Origin: Gordonia jacobaea
GTDB lineage: Bacteria; Actinomycetota; Actinomycetes; Mycobacteriales; Mycobacteriaceae
Assembly (NCBI RefSeq): GCF_001186365.1
Contig: NZ_LDTZ01000013.1
Span: 558,001 to 622,000 of the forward strand
DNA length: 64,000 bases
Direction of reading: 5' to 3'
In this document: piece after piece, positions 28,945 through 36,885 of the stretch
How the letters are laid out: each line of letters starts with the position of its first letter
Numbering within the stretch: the stretch's first letter is position 1
The notes under the pieces: model-generated
The model's database searches: none
The model's input: the letters and a program-made list of their open reading frames with translations, nothing else
Told to the model about the DNA's origin: nothing
Translations under genes and position numbers: made by a program

Positions 28945-29780
28945 CCTCGACCATCGAATTGGATTCCGTCACCACGCTGCCCGCCCGCGGCGATGACACG
29001 GCAGAGACGTCGCTGCGATCCCTCGTCCGCGACACCGCAACACTCACCGCGAGACTGCTGCGCCGGTGGACACGCGACCCGGCGACCACTGCGGAGACGG
29101 TGCTGGTGCCCGTCGCCTTTCTGGTGACGCTCAATATCGTGCTCGGCGACGGCATCCAACGATTCAGTGGACACAGCGCGCTCTACGGCAGCGTGCCGCT
29201 CGTCGCAATGGTCGCGGCCACTCAGGGTTCGACGGTGGGCGGCCTGGGAATCATGCGCGAGCGCGACGACGGTCTACTCGCCCGTTTGTGGGTGCTGCCG
29301 ATCCATCGGGCAGCCGGATTCATCTCGCGATTCGCCGCGGAGGCCGCGCGAATCGTCTTGGCAACACTTGCTCTGATGATCACCGGCCTGATTCTGGGTA
29401 TGCGTTTTCACGAGGGCGTACTCGCCGCGATCTGCTGGTTGTTCGTGCCCTGCATATTCGGGCTCGCGTTCTTCATGATGGTGGCGACGGTTGCGCTGTA
29501 CTCGGCCAAAGCGATCGTCGTCGAGGCCACGGCCCTCATCTCCGGCCTGTTCATGTTCTTCTCCACCGGGTTCGTGCCACTCGACGCCTACCCGGAATGG
29601 ATTCAACCGGCCGTGCAACACCAACCGCTCAGCTACACCATCGACGTGATGCGCGGACTCTCGCTGGGCGGTCCGGTGCTGACACCGCTGACGGGGCTGC
29701 TGATCTGGTCGGGCGCCATCATCGCCGTGTGCCTGATTCCCGCGGCAATCGGCTACCGCAAGGCGAGCATGCGCGACTAG
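28941..29780 (+). CDS. drrC: ABC-2 type membrane permease DrrC
   Basis: 279 residues, about six membrane segments, family and length of mycobacterial DrrC (276). ATG overlaps the drrB stop (ATGA). An acidic/polar N-terminal stretch of about 45 residues precedes the first helix, and an [16 protein letters not shown] segment lies on the cytoplasmic side. Probable second permease half of the lipid exporter. A 100-base gap follows before papA5; I see no clear terminator in it, so papA5 may share the transcript. Confidence 0.9.
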   Translation: MTSTIELDSVTTLPARGDDTAETSLRSLVRDTATLTARLLRRWTRDPATTAETVLVPVAFLVTLNIVLGDGIQRFSGHSALYGSVPLVAMVAATQGSTVGGLGIMRERDDGLLARLWVLPIHRAAGFISRFAAEAARIVLATLALMITGLILGMRFHEGVLAAICWLFVPCIFGLAFFMMVATVALYSAKAIVVEATALISGLFMFFSTGFVPLDAYPEWIQPAVQHQPLSYTIDVMRGLSLGGPVLTPLTGLLIWSGAIIAVCLIPAAIGYRKASMRD

Positions 29781-29880
29781 CCGGACGCCGCGAGCACCAG
29801 ACCTGCGCCCAGAGATATTGGGCCCACAGACAACGAGACGTGACCTTGCGCCCCACCACCGAGATGGCAGGAAAGACCGA

Positions 29881-31134
29881 ATGAGTTCAGCTTCGACGAT
29901 CAGAAAACTGGCCAAGAGCGAAGAAATGTTCGCCGCGACACACAACTTCGTCGGTCTCGGTGCGCACCTGTCAGGCCCGCTGGACGTCGACGCGCTGGCC
30001 GATGCTTTCGACACCCTGCTCGACGTTCATCCCGTCCTCGGTGGACATCTCGAGCAGACCGAGGACGGTCGCTGGGAGATCGTGGTCGACGACCTGATGC
30101 ATCCGGGCATCATCGTCGTCGACAATTCAGATACCGAGATCACGCCCATCCACTTCGATCAGACCGAAACGCTGGTCCATCTGCGGGTGATCGTCGGAGA
30201 CGACACGGTGCAGGCGACCCTCTATGTCCACCACGCCCTCGCCGATGGCCACCATCAGTTCAGTCTCATCGAAGAACTCTTCTCGTACTACACCGATCTC
30301 GTGACAACCGGTGACATCCGTCCCGGCAAGATCGAGCCCGCGCCTGCGTCGTTGGAGACGGTGTTGTCCGAACGCGGCATCACGAAACTCGCCCGCTCCG
30401 GACTCGAACGCTTCATGCCCGCATTGTTTGCGTACGACCTGCCTCCGTCACGGCGTTCGGCGTCCGCAGAACGCCCGCCCGCACCGATCCGCGTACCGAT
30501 GGCGTGGTGTCAGCTCTCGGCTGAGCACACGGCCGCCATTACCGCGTACGCGCGCAATCACAAGATCAGCCTCAACGGGGTGCTGTCGGCGGCCATCCTG
30601 ATGGCAGAGTGGCGATTACGAGGCGAGCGCGCGATCCCCGTGCCCTACATCTACCCGGTCGACCTTCGCTACATCCTCAGTCCACCGGTAACCGCGACTG
30701 CTGCGACCAATCCCGTGGGCGTCGGCACCTTCCTCGCCGAGATCGACCGCAGCACAGACGTTCTGAAACTGGCTCAGGCAATCGCCGACGCTTATCGCAC
30801 CGACCTCGATGAGGGGGTCATCGCGCAGTCACTACTGCACTTCACACCGCAGTACGACGGCAATCCACCCGGACTTCCCGATGTGGTGATGATGACGGAC
30901 AACGGCATCATTCCACCCATGCGTACGCCGAGCGACATCGAGTTGGTCGCGGTGCACGGCGAACTGCACTTCCAGGTGGCCGGCGGTATCGAGATGTACA
31001 CGAGCAAGATCTTCGCCGGTCAGCTCATGGTGGAATACCACACCCACGGACCAGAACCGGAGCGTTCCATCGCGGCAGTCGAGCAGTTGCTCATCGAACT
31101 CGCCGACGCCGCCGTCGCAAGCAGCGTCGGCTGA
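29881..31134 (+). CDS. papA5: PapA5-type acyltransferase
   Basis: 417 residues (PapA5 is 422). Polyketide-associated protein of the condensation-domain superfamily; PapA5 transfers mycocerosic acids from the Mas synthase onto both hydroxyls of phthiocerol. Catalytic motif HHALADG at 117-123 is intact with His118 as base and Asp122. IRKLAKSEE near the start and a PYIYPVDLR segment are also as in PapA5. ATG 29881 is chosen because AGGAAAG lies 6-12 bases upstream and the family begins just before this motif; a TTG 63 bases earlier adds residues with no family counterpart. No Mas-like synthase is in the window, so the acyl donor is unknown. Ends convergently with the methyltransferase, 3 bases apart. 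Confidence 0.92.
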   Translation: MSSASTIRKLAKSEEMFAATHNFVGLGAHLSGPLDVDALADAFDTLLDVHPVLGGHLEQTEDGRWEIVVDDLMHPGIIVVDNSDTEITPIHFDQTETLVHLRVIVGDDTVQATLYVHHALADGHHQFSLIEELFSYYTDLVTTGDIRPGKIEPAPASLETVLSERGITKLARSGLERFMPALFAYDLPPSRRSASAERPPAPIRVPMAWCQLSAEHTAAITAYARNHKISLNGVLSAAILMAEWRLRGERAIPVPYIYPVDLRYILSPPVTATAATNPVGVGTFLAEIDRSTDVLKLAQAIADAYRTDLDEGVIAQSLLHFTPQYDGNPPGLPDVVMMTDNGIIPPMRTPSDIELVAVHGELHFQVAGGIEMYTSKIFAGQLMVEYHTHGPEPERSIAAVEQLLIELADAAVASSVG

Positions 31135-31137
31135 GGA

Positions 31138-31956
31138 TCAGAAAGCGAATCGATGGTATTGCAACGACTTTCGAGCAGCAGGCATCGCCCGCGTCACAGC
31201 TCCGGCGGTGCGAAACGAACCGCGCACCCGATCGAAGGTGGGTGCGTCGAACAGCGTGGTGTCGTCGACACTGCGCAGGCCAGGGACCTCGTCGAGCACG
31301 TCTGCGGGATCGTTGACCGCCCAGTGCAGCGTCGAACCGGAACGCCTGTTGAGCATGTGCATCTTCTGTGTCTTGATGGCCAACCAGTTGTAGAAGTCGA
31401 TCTGGATCTCGCCGGAATCGAATCGGTCGACCACGCGTCGCAGCAACGCGGTGCCCTCGTCCTGGGTGAGGTACATGCTGATGCCCTCCGCGAGAAACAG
31501 CACCGGCTTGTCTGTCGGGATCTTCTCCAACCACGACGGGTCGGTGGCAGACGTCTTGATGAGCTCGTAGTCGGGGCGCGTCGGGTAGATCTGTTCACGG
31601 AGGGCGATCACGTCGGGAAAATCGCAGTCGAACCATCGCACCTCGGGGCCCGGATCGAGTCGGAACACCCGCGCGTCGAGACCACACCCGATGTGGATGA
31701 CCGTCGCCTCGGGGTGTGCGGCGAGGAATTCGCGTGCCCACATGTCGTACAGGGCGGTCCGTACTGTGACGATCGGTGCCCACTTCGCCGTGACTTTCAG
31801 GTCACTCCAATCGAAGTCGAGTCTGCCGACCGCGTCCCGTGCGAACGTATCGCCGAGAACTGGCTCGTCGAACTGTGCATCGAGGGATTTCAGGTACAGG
31901 GTGGTGAGCATGGTCTTCGCGGCACCGGTGAGGTCTACTGCGGCCTTGTCGGTCAT
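31138..31956 (-). CDS. SAM-dependent methyltransferase, LCM/PPM family
   Basis: 272 residues from ATG 31956 (GTG 31965 adds three). Class I methyltransferase of the leucine carboxyl methyltransferase family (PF04072): SAM loop VIHIGCGLDARVFRL, acidic strand WFDCDFPDV, and the family's LFLAEGISMYL motif. Relatives O-methylate small acids, phenols or polyketides. It is not of the UbiE type that methylates phthiotriol in mycobacteria (Rv2952), but its place next to papA5 makes a role in finishing the lipid possible; that is inference only. Divergent from the flavodoxin-like gene, with about 130 bases between starts. No good Shine-Dalgarno site before either start, so it may be leaderless. Confidence 0.85.
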   Translation of the reverse strand: MTDKAAVDLTGAAKTMLTTLYLKSLDAQFDEPVLGDTFARDAVGRLDFDWSDLKVTAKWAPIVTVRTALYDMWAREFLAAHPEATVIHIGCGLDARVFRLDPGPEVRWFDCDFPDVIALREQIYPTRPDYELIKTSATDPSWLEKIPTDKPVLFLAEGISMYLTQDEGTALLRRVVDRFDSGEIQIDFYNWLAIKTQKMHMLNRRSGSTLHWAVNDPADVLDEVPGLRSVDDTTLFDAPTFDRVRGSFRTAGAVTRAMPAARKSLQYHRFAF

Positions 31957-32087
31957 TCGCAACACACTAACGGGAGAATGCTCTCGGCGCCATCACGGCG
32001 GATCACATCAACTGGCCGTGCGAAGCGAATGCATAGTTCCTCGAATAGTCCACTCCGATTTCCTGCACGCATACGAAAGGGTTTCCG

Positions 32088-32774
32088 GTGATCGATACGC
32101 CAACCACCGAAGGGCGCAAAAGCCCCCGCGTGCTGATGCTCTATTACAGCTACTCGGGACAAACTCGTCGGCTACTCGACACCGCCGCAGCAGAATTCGC
32201 GACGCGCGGGTACGACGTGACGAACGCCCAGATCGGATTCACAGACGCTCGATATGCCCGTCGATTCGCTCGATTTCCCATGCGTAACGTCTGGCCGGAC
32301 ATGCTCAGCGTCCTGCCGGCACAAGTAGCCGGAAAGACCGGTGATATCTCGATTCCCCGAGAAGTGAGCGAAACCCCTTATGACCTGGTGTGCATCGGTT
32401 CTCCGACGTGGTGGAGCAAAGCGTCCATGCCGATACGCTCATTTCTGAAAACTGACGAAGCACGAAACCTCCTCGCGGGCACACCCTTCGCGACGTTTGT
32501 CGTCTGCCGCGACAGTTGGAAGGGCAATCTCGACGAGGTGCGCAAGCTCGGCCAATGGCAGGGCGGCCACTACATCGGAGGAATGCACGTCGAGTATCCC
32601 GGCGATCAGGTCCGTTCGATGTTGTCTCTCACCAGCTTTCTCGGCTCGGGGGAGTATCGCGAGTCGTACCGCGGCGTCCGGCTGCCACCGACCAACGTGC
32701 AGCCCGAGCACCTTGACGAGGTTCGCGTTTTCGCAGCGGGACTGGCAGATCGGCTGATGGGGGAGAAGGTCTGA
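32088..32774 (+). CDS. Flavodoxin-like NAD(P)H-dependent oxidoreductase
   Basis: 228 residues. The FMN-phosphate loop YYSYSGQTRRL at the end of the first strand and a second flavin segment IGSPTWWSKASMPIRSFLK identify the flavodoxin fold. Proteins like this are often labelled dialkylresorcinol condensing enzyme; that name should not be read as function. GTG start preceded by GAAAGG at about 9 bases. Stop overlaps the ATG of the next gene by one base, and the third gene overlaps the second, so flavodoxin, DUF2505 protein and nitroreductase form one transcript. A redox role on a bulky lipid or quinone-like substrate is possible but not shown. Confidence 0.8.
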   Translation: MIDTPTTEGRKSPRVLMLYYSYSGQTRRLLDTAAAEFATRGYDVTNAQIGFTDARYARRFARFPMRNVWPDMLSVLPAQVAGKTGDISIPREVSETPYDLVCIGSPTWWSKASMPIRSFLKTDEARNLLAGTPFATFVVCRDSWKGNLDEVRKLGQWQGGHYIGGMHVEYPGDQVRSMLSLTSFLGSGEYRESYRGVRLPPTNVQPEHLDEVRVFAAGLADRLMGEKV

Positions 32775-33274
32775 TGGCGCGTGAATTCGAGGTCGAGGTC
32801 TCGTCGTCGGCAACGCCGGAGCAGATTCTCGCAGCCTTCGGGCGCACCGAGTACTGGCACGACAGATTCGCGGAGTTCGACAACCACACGGTTCTCGACG
32901 ATCTCACCGTGGACGGCGGCCGAACCGAGGTCGTCACGGTGCAAGACCTGGGCCACGATGCGCTGCCATCGCTGTTGACCAAGGTGTACCGTCGCGGCCT
33001 GACGATCCGTACGACCGAGACCTGGGTGACCGTCGAGAAGGACGTCGTCCGTGGGGAACTCGTGGTCGAGGTCACCGGCGCACCTGGGTCCGGCGGAGGT
33101 ACGGCCGAGATCGCCCCCGACGGCGACGGCTCTCGCATGACATTCTCCGGTGTGGTCGCAGTGCCCGTTCCGCTCCTTGGCGGAAAGATCGAAAGCCATG
33201 TCGCACAGGAGTTCACACTCCACATACCGGTCATTCAAGAGTTCACGACCGAGTGGGTACGGACCCATGACTGA
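32774..33274 (+). CDS. DUF2505 / SRPBCC-fold protein
   Basis: 166 residues, no signal or membrane segment. Reads as the DUF2505 group of the START/SRPBCC (Bet v 1-like) fold, which encloses hydrophobic ligands: REFEVEVSSSATPEQIL at the start, TEYWHDRF, a run of beta strands, and a final amphipathic helix EFTLHIPVIQEFTTEWV. Function unknown. Being coupled on both sides to flavin enzymes suggests it binds or presents their substrate; this is inference. ATG shares a base with the preceding stop and the last 8 bases overlap the nitroreductase. Confidence 0.78.
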   Translation: MAREFEVEVSSSATPEQILAAFGRTEYWHDRFAEFDNHTVLDDLTVDGGRTEVVTVQDLGHDALPSLLTKVYRRGLTIRTTETWVTVEKDVVRGELVVEVTGAPGSGGGTAEIAPDGDGSRMTFSGVVAVPVPLLGGKIESHVAQEFTLHIPVIQEFTTEWVRTHD

Positions 33275-34109
33275 CGCGAAACGACCGTCGGCCAGGACGC
33301 CGGAACCGATTCCGAGCACCGACGAGGCACTCGACCGACTGGCCATGCCACTCGACGCGGCAATGATGACGCAACGAGCGATTCGACGGGTGTTGCCCGA
33401 TCCGGTCGACGACGCCGTCGTCCTCCGATGTATCGAGCTCGCGCTCCAGGCGCCGACCGGAAACAACGGGCAGCAATGGGAGTTCGTCGTCGTCAAGGAT
33501 CGTGAGATCAAGCGACGATTGGCGAAGCGCTATCGACAGGCATGGAATCTGTACACCCGCTTCGCGCTTCGCTACCTGGTACGACAGGACCCGGCGACCG
33601 CACGCACGGTCAAGGCCGTGCAGTGGCAGGTCGACCATTTCGAGGAGATACCGGTACTGGTGATCGCGTGCCTACGGCTTGGCGTGAGAGAGGGACGGGT
33701 CACCGGACTCCGGATGCCGCACCCTGCAGAGTCGGGCTATTGGGGATCGATCTATCCCAGTGTGCAGAATCTGCTGCTCGCCGCCCGAGCGATGGGTCTC
33801 GGAGCGTCGCTCACCACGATGCCCCTGTGGAACCTGACGTCGGCACGTCGGATCCTGCAGTTGCCCGCCAACGTCACCCCGGTATGCGTCGTCCCTATCG
33901 GGTGGCCTCGCGGCCGCTACGGGCCGTCGACGCGCCGCCCGGTGGGAGAGGTCACGCACCTTGACGGTTACGGCGTGCGCACCTGGCTTCAGCCGCTCGA
34001 CGCCACAACCGAACCCGACGAGTCGACCCGGCGGCCGACAGCAGACACGTCGACGGAAGACCCGGAGACAAGTAGCAAGATCACGAATGTTTCTGTCCCA
34101 CAAGCGTAA
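33267..34109 (+). CDS. Nitroreductase-family flavoprotein
   Basis: 280 residues. Nitroreductase fold (FMN, NAD(P)H-dependent): AIRRVLPDPVDDAV with the N-terminal Arg pair that contacts FMN, QAPTGNNGQQWEFVVVKD, the mid-protein SVQNLLLAARAMGLGASL and the C-terminal VPIGWPRGRYGPSTRRPV. The last 45 residues are polar, acidic and probably disordered. ATG 33267 overlaps the DUF2505 gene by 8 bases. Family members reduce nitro groups, enones or dehalogenate; an enone-reducing member could in principle replace a missing enoyl reductase, but nothing here shows that. Confidence 0.85.
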   Translation: MTDAKRPSARTPEPIPSTDEALDRLAMPLDAAMMTQRAIRRVLPDPVDDAVVLRCIELALQAPTGNNGQQWEFVVVKDREIKRRLAKRYRQAWNLYTRFALRYLVRQDPATARTVKAVQWQVDHFEEIPVLVIACLRLGVREGRVTGLRMPHPAESGYWGSIYPSVQNLLLAARAMGLGASLTTMPLWNLTSARRILQLPANVTPVCVVPIGWPRGRYGPSTRRPVGEVTHLDGYGVRTWLQPLDATTEPDESTRRPTADTSTEDPETSSKITNVSVPQA

Positions 34110-34193
34110 CGGCGACAGCGTCGATATCGATAAGGTACTGAACCCTTCTCGGCAGACGTGCCAAGTGACGCCGTCGCGACAGAGAGCCGACCC

Positions 34194-35960
34194 ATGAGCA
34201 GAGGAACGACACCCACGATGTCCACCACCACGTCCACCACTTCGAGAGCCGGCCGCCGCGGCGCCGTCGTTGCCGCCGTCGCGGGCGCAGGTCTTGCGGT
34301 GACTTTGGGCGCGCAGCTCGCGGGTCCCGGGGCGCAGGCGCATGCGGCTGGTTCAGTAGCCAATATTCCAGCCAACGTGTACGAGACGCTGGCGAACATG
34401 CCCGCAGTGCAATACCAAGCACTGCAGCAGACGACGAAGGCGTTCAACGACTCCGGCAACTGGTGGCTCTATATCCCGACGAATGTCGTCGGATTCGATC
34501 AGCAGGACTACGAGAAGGTGGCTGCGATCAGCCTCCTTCTCATGCCGATCCCGAAAGTGGCTGCGGCTCAATCGGATCAGTTGTGGATGACATTGGCGAC
34601 GTTCGCACCGATGACACCTAATTGCACCGGAGTGCCGGGGCCGTGCAGCGATCCCCTGTATTTTCTGCAGTACGGCCAGGTCCCGATGTGGCAGTTGCTG
34701 AGTCCTGAGGGCTACACGTTCCCAGAGATCCGCAACACGATCGATCCGGACAGCGAGTACTACACCGCGGCCGATGGTCAGCAGGTAGCCATCCAGCCGT
34801 GGTGGTCGGGTCAGACTGTCCACCTCGACTTCCTCGGGCCCGCAAAGGCGGTCTGGGAGACTCTCACCGACGATCCATCGGGGAAGATCGAACAGGGTCC
34901 GACGGCGCAGCAGTGGGCGCAGGCATACCGCGAGTTCGGTACTGCAGTCTTCAACGGCCTGAACCCGTTTGTCGACGGAACCTATTGTCTGCCCTGCCAA
35001 TTGTTCGGCACCGCCGGCGCTCCCGGATCGCTACCCAAGTTCGCGTTGTTCGGGAAGTACTACACGGCGTTCAACCTCGGACAGAAGCTGACCGAACAGG
35101 ACTGGAGCCTCAACCCACCGTCCGACTACGACCCAACCGACCCCACCCGCGAAGACTACGTGCCTGTCACCAACATCTGGACCAAGGCCGCCTGGGATCA
35201 GATCTTCACCGATGGCGTGACATCGACCCGCGATTCACTCGCGCTGATCCCACAGTTGCCGACGATCATCCCGCAGAATCTCGCGACGTTCGGCGACCAG
35301 CTCGATGAGTTCTCGAAGTTGTTGGCTCACAACATAGTGGCCAACATCGACGGCCTCGCCACCGCGGGTGGAGCGACGTTCGGTTCCGCCGAAGAACTGG
35401 CGGAGATGATCAAGGAGTCGTTCGTCAACGCGCTGCCGTCAGCGACCACAGGCGACAACGGCCGTACGTCGAGCACGCTACGCAGCGTGGTGCCGACGAC
35501 CGCGGCGAAGACAGCTGTGACCCTGACCGCCGACGAGGCTCTTCGCGGAAGCAAACCGCTCGCATCCGACAGCAAGTCGGCGGATCAGGACATACCGACG
35601 TCGGGTCCCGGCGCGGAGCCATCTGCCGCTGCGCCGGAGCCTGGTTCGCCGTCAACCCAGTCGCCGACCACTGTCTCCCCGTCACCGACACCGTCTCCAA
35701 CACCACTGCCGAGCACCACTCCCGACGAGACGACTTCGGCACCAGCGCATTCCACACCGGAGCACTCGACACCATCAGAATCGGAGCCGACAGAATCGTC
35801 GCCGGACGCGGGGCAGACGTCCTCCGCGCCGAGCGTAGGCAAGCATCGTGCCGATGACGGTTCCGGGTACACCGGCAAGCATCGCGCCACAACGGGAACG
35901 TCATCCGATAGCGGCGCGTCGACGAGTTCGGCCGGCGGTTCTACCGGCGCGGCGGCGTAA
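34194..35960 (+). CDS. Secreted protein with Ser/Thr/Pro-rich tail, function unknown
   Basis: 588 residues from ATG 34194 (a GTG at 34158 and an ATG at 34218 also fit). Arg-containing N-terminus then a hydrophobic stretch AAVAGAGLAVTLGAQLAGPG and an AHA-A cleavage-like site indicate export. The mature part to about residue 415 is globular, Trp-rich, and has four cysteines as a CTGVPGPC pair and a YCLPC pair, enough for two disulfides. The remaining ~175 residues are low-complexity Ser/Thr/Pro/Glu with two GKHRA copies near the end, suited to spanning the cell envelope. I do not recognise a family. It stands alone between convergent SDR and the flavin gene set. Confidence 0.72.
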   Translation: MSRGTTPTMSTTTSTTSRAGRRGAVVAAVAGAGLAVTLGAQLAGPGAQAHAAGSVANIPANVYETLANMPAVQYQALQQTTKAFNDSGNWWLYIPTNVVGFDQQDYEKVAAISLLLMPIPKVAAAQSDQLWMTLATFAPMTPNCTGVPGPCSDPLYFLQYGQVPMWQLLSPEGYTFPEIRNTIDPDSEYYTAADGQQVAIQPWWSGQTVHLDFLGPAKAVWETLTDDPSGKIEQGPTAQQWAQAYREFGTAVFNGLNPFVDGTYCLPCQLFGTAGAPGSLPKFALFGKYYTAFNLGQKLTEQDWSLNPPSDYDPTDPTREDYVPVTNIWTKAAWDQIFTDGVTSTRDSLALIPQLPTIIPQNLATFGDQLDEFSKLLAHNIVANIDGLATAGGATFGSAEELAEMIKESFVNALPSATTGDNGRTSSTLRSVVPTTAAKTAVTLTADEALRGSKPLASDSKSADQDIPTSGPGAEPSAAAPEPGSPSTQSPTTVSPSPTPSPTPLPSTTPDETTSAPAHSTPEHSTPSESEPTESSPDAGQTSSAPSVGKHRADDGSGYTGKHRATTGTSSDSGASTSSAGGSTGAAA

Positions 35961-36004
35961 CGGCTTTCGCCATGTCCCGGTTCGGAATGTCCCCGCTTGC
36001 AGTG

Positions 36005-36799
36005 TCACCGTTTGGAACGCTGACCCTCACTGATCGCGGTCACGATCTTGTCGCTTCCCGACAAGCGTGCCAGACGGGCCGCGGTGTCCGGGGCGAACGC
36101 CCCCACAAGGGTTGCCGCGCGCAGACTGACCGGTGCCACGGTGGTCTCCGCACGGTTTCGTTCGATTGCTCGCACCGTGGCGCGAGCAACTTGCGCCGTG
36201 GTGCGAGTACCCAAGCGGGGCAACGACACTGCCGAATCGGCGATCATGCCCGCGTCCCTGACCGGACCGGGGAAGATCGACGAGACACCGACGCCGTGAG
36301 GGCGCAGATCGTCACGCAAGCCGAGCGCGAATCCCCGAACACCGAATTTGGTTCCGTTGTAGAGCGCTGTGCCTGCCGACGCCGATTTGCCCGACAACGA
36401 CGACATGAAGACCAGGTGTCCTCGTCGTCGTGGAATCATCTGTTCGGCAATCAATTTCGCGAGAATGACCGGGGCGCGCAAGTTGACGTCGATGGCCCTG
36501 TCGATCTCGTCGTTCGTGTATTCGGTGATCTCTCCCGACGCCGGCACCCCTGCGTTGGCGATCAGAATGTCGATGTGCCCCGCCTCGCGCACCAGTTCGG
36601 CGGGTCCGCCGGGAGTTGCCAGGTCGACCGCAATCGCATTGCCGCCCAATCGCTTTGCGAGCTCGGAGATCACAGCGTGCCTGCGTCCGGTGAGGATCAA
36701 GCGGCCTCCTTTTGCGGCCATCGCGTTGGCGAGCGCCTCGCCGATGCCGCCACTGGCTCCTGTGATGAGAACGTTCGCCCCGGAGATATCCATACTCAC
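36005..36799 (-). CDS. Short-chain dehydrogenase/reductase
   Basis: 264 residues from GTG 36799 (ATG 36793 is an alternative). Classical SDR: cofactor loop TGASGGIG (13-20), NAG at 82-84, catalytic Ser134, Tyr147 and Lys151 in YNGTK. Arg39-Arg40 after the second strand favours NADPH. Substrate cannot be read from sequence. It diverges from the flavin monooxygenase with under 90 bases between starts, so the pair may be regulated together, for example ketone formation by one and oxidation by the other. A TATTCT-like box lies just upstream of the start on this strand, consistent with a leaderless message. Confidence 0.85.
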   Translation of the reverse strand: MSMDISGANVLITGASGGIGEALANAMAAKGGRLILTGRRHAVISELAKRLGGNAIAVDLATPGGPAELVREAGHIDILIANAGVPASGEITEYTNDEIDRAIDVNLRAPVILAKLIAEQMIPRRRGHLVFMSSLSGKSASAGTALYNGTKFGVRGFALGLRDDLRPHGVGVSSIFPGPVRDAGMIADSAVSLPRLGTRTTAQVARATVRAIERNRAETTVAPVSLRAATLVGAFAPDTAARLARLSGSDKIVTAISEGQRSKR

Positions 36800-36885
36800 G
36801 AGAATAGAGCTTGACTATGACGAGACCACCGGAATCAGACCAAGGTCCCACGACGTCGACAACGCCGTCGGGGTACCGTGCCTCC

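Noticed and set aside
29781..29880. Terminator between drrC and papA5
   Set aside because: Only weak dyads around GATATTGGGCCCA; no stable hairpin with a T run.
30223..30249. PapA5-like protein as an ordinary NRPS condensation fragment
   Set aside because: Length, IRKLAKSEE start and PYIYPVDLR segment fit a free-standing PapA5, not a broken NRPS.
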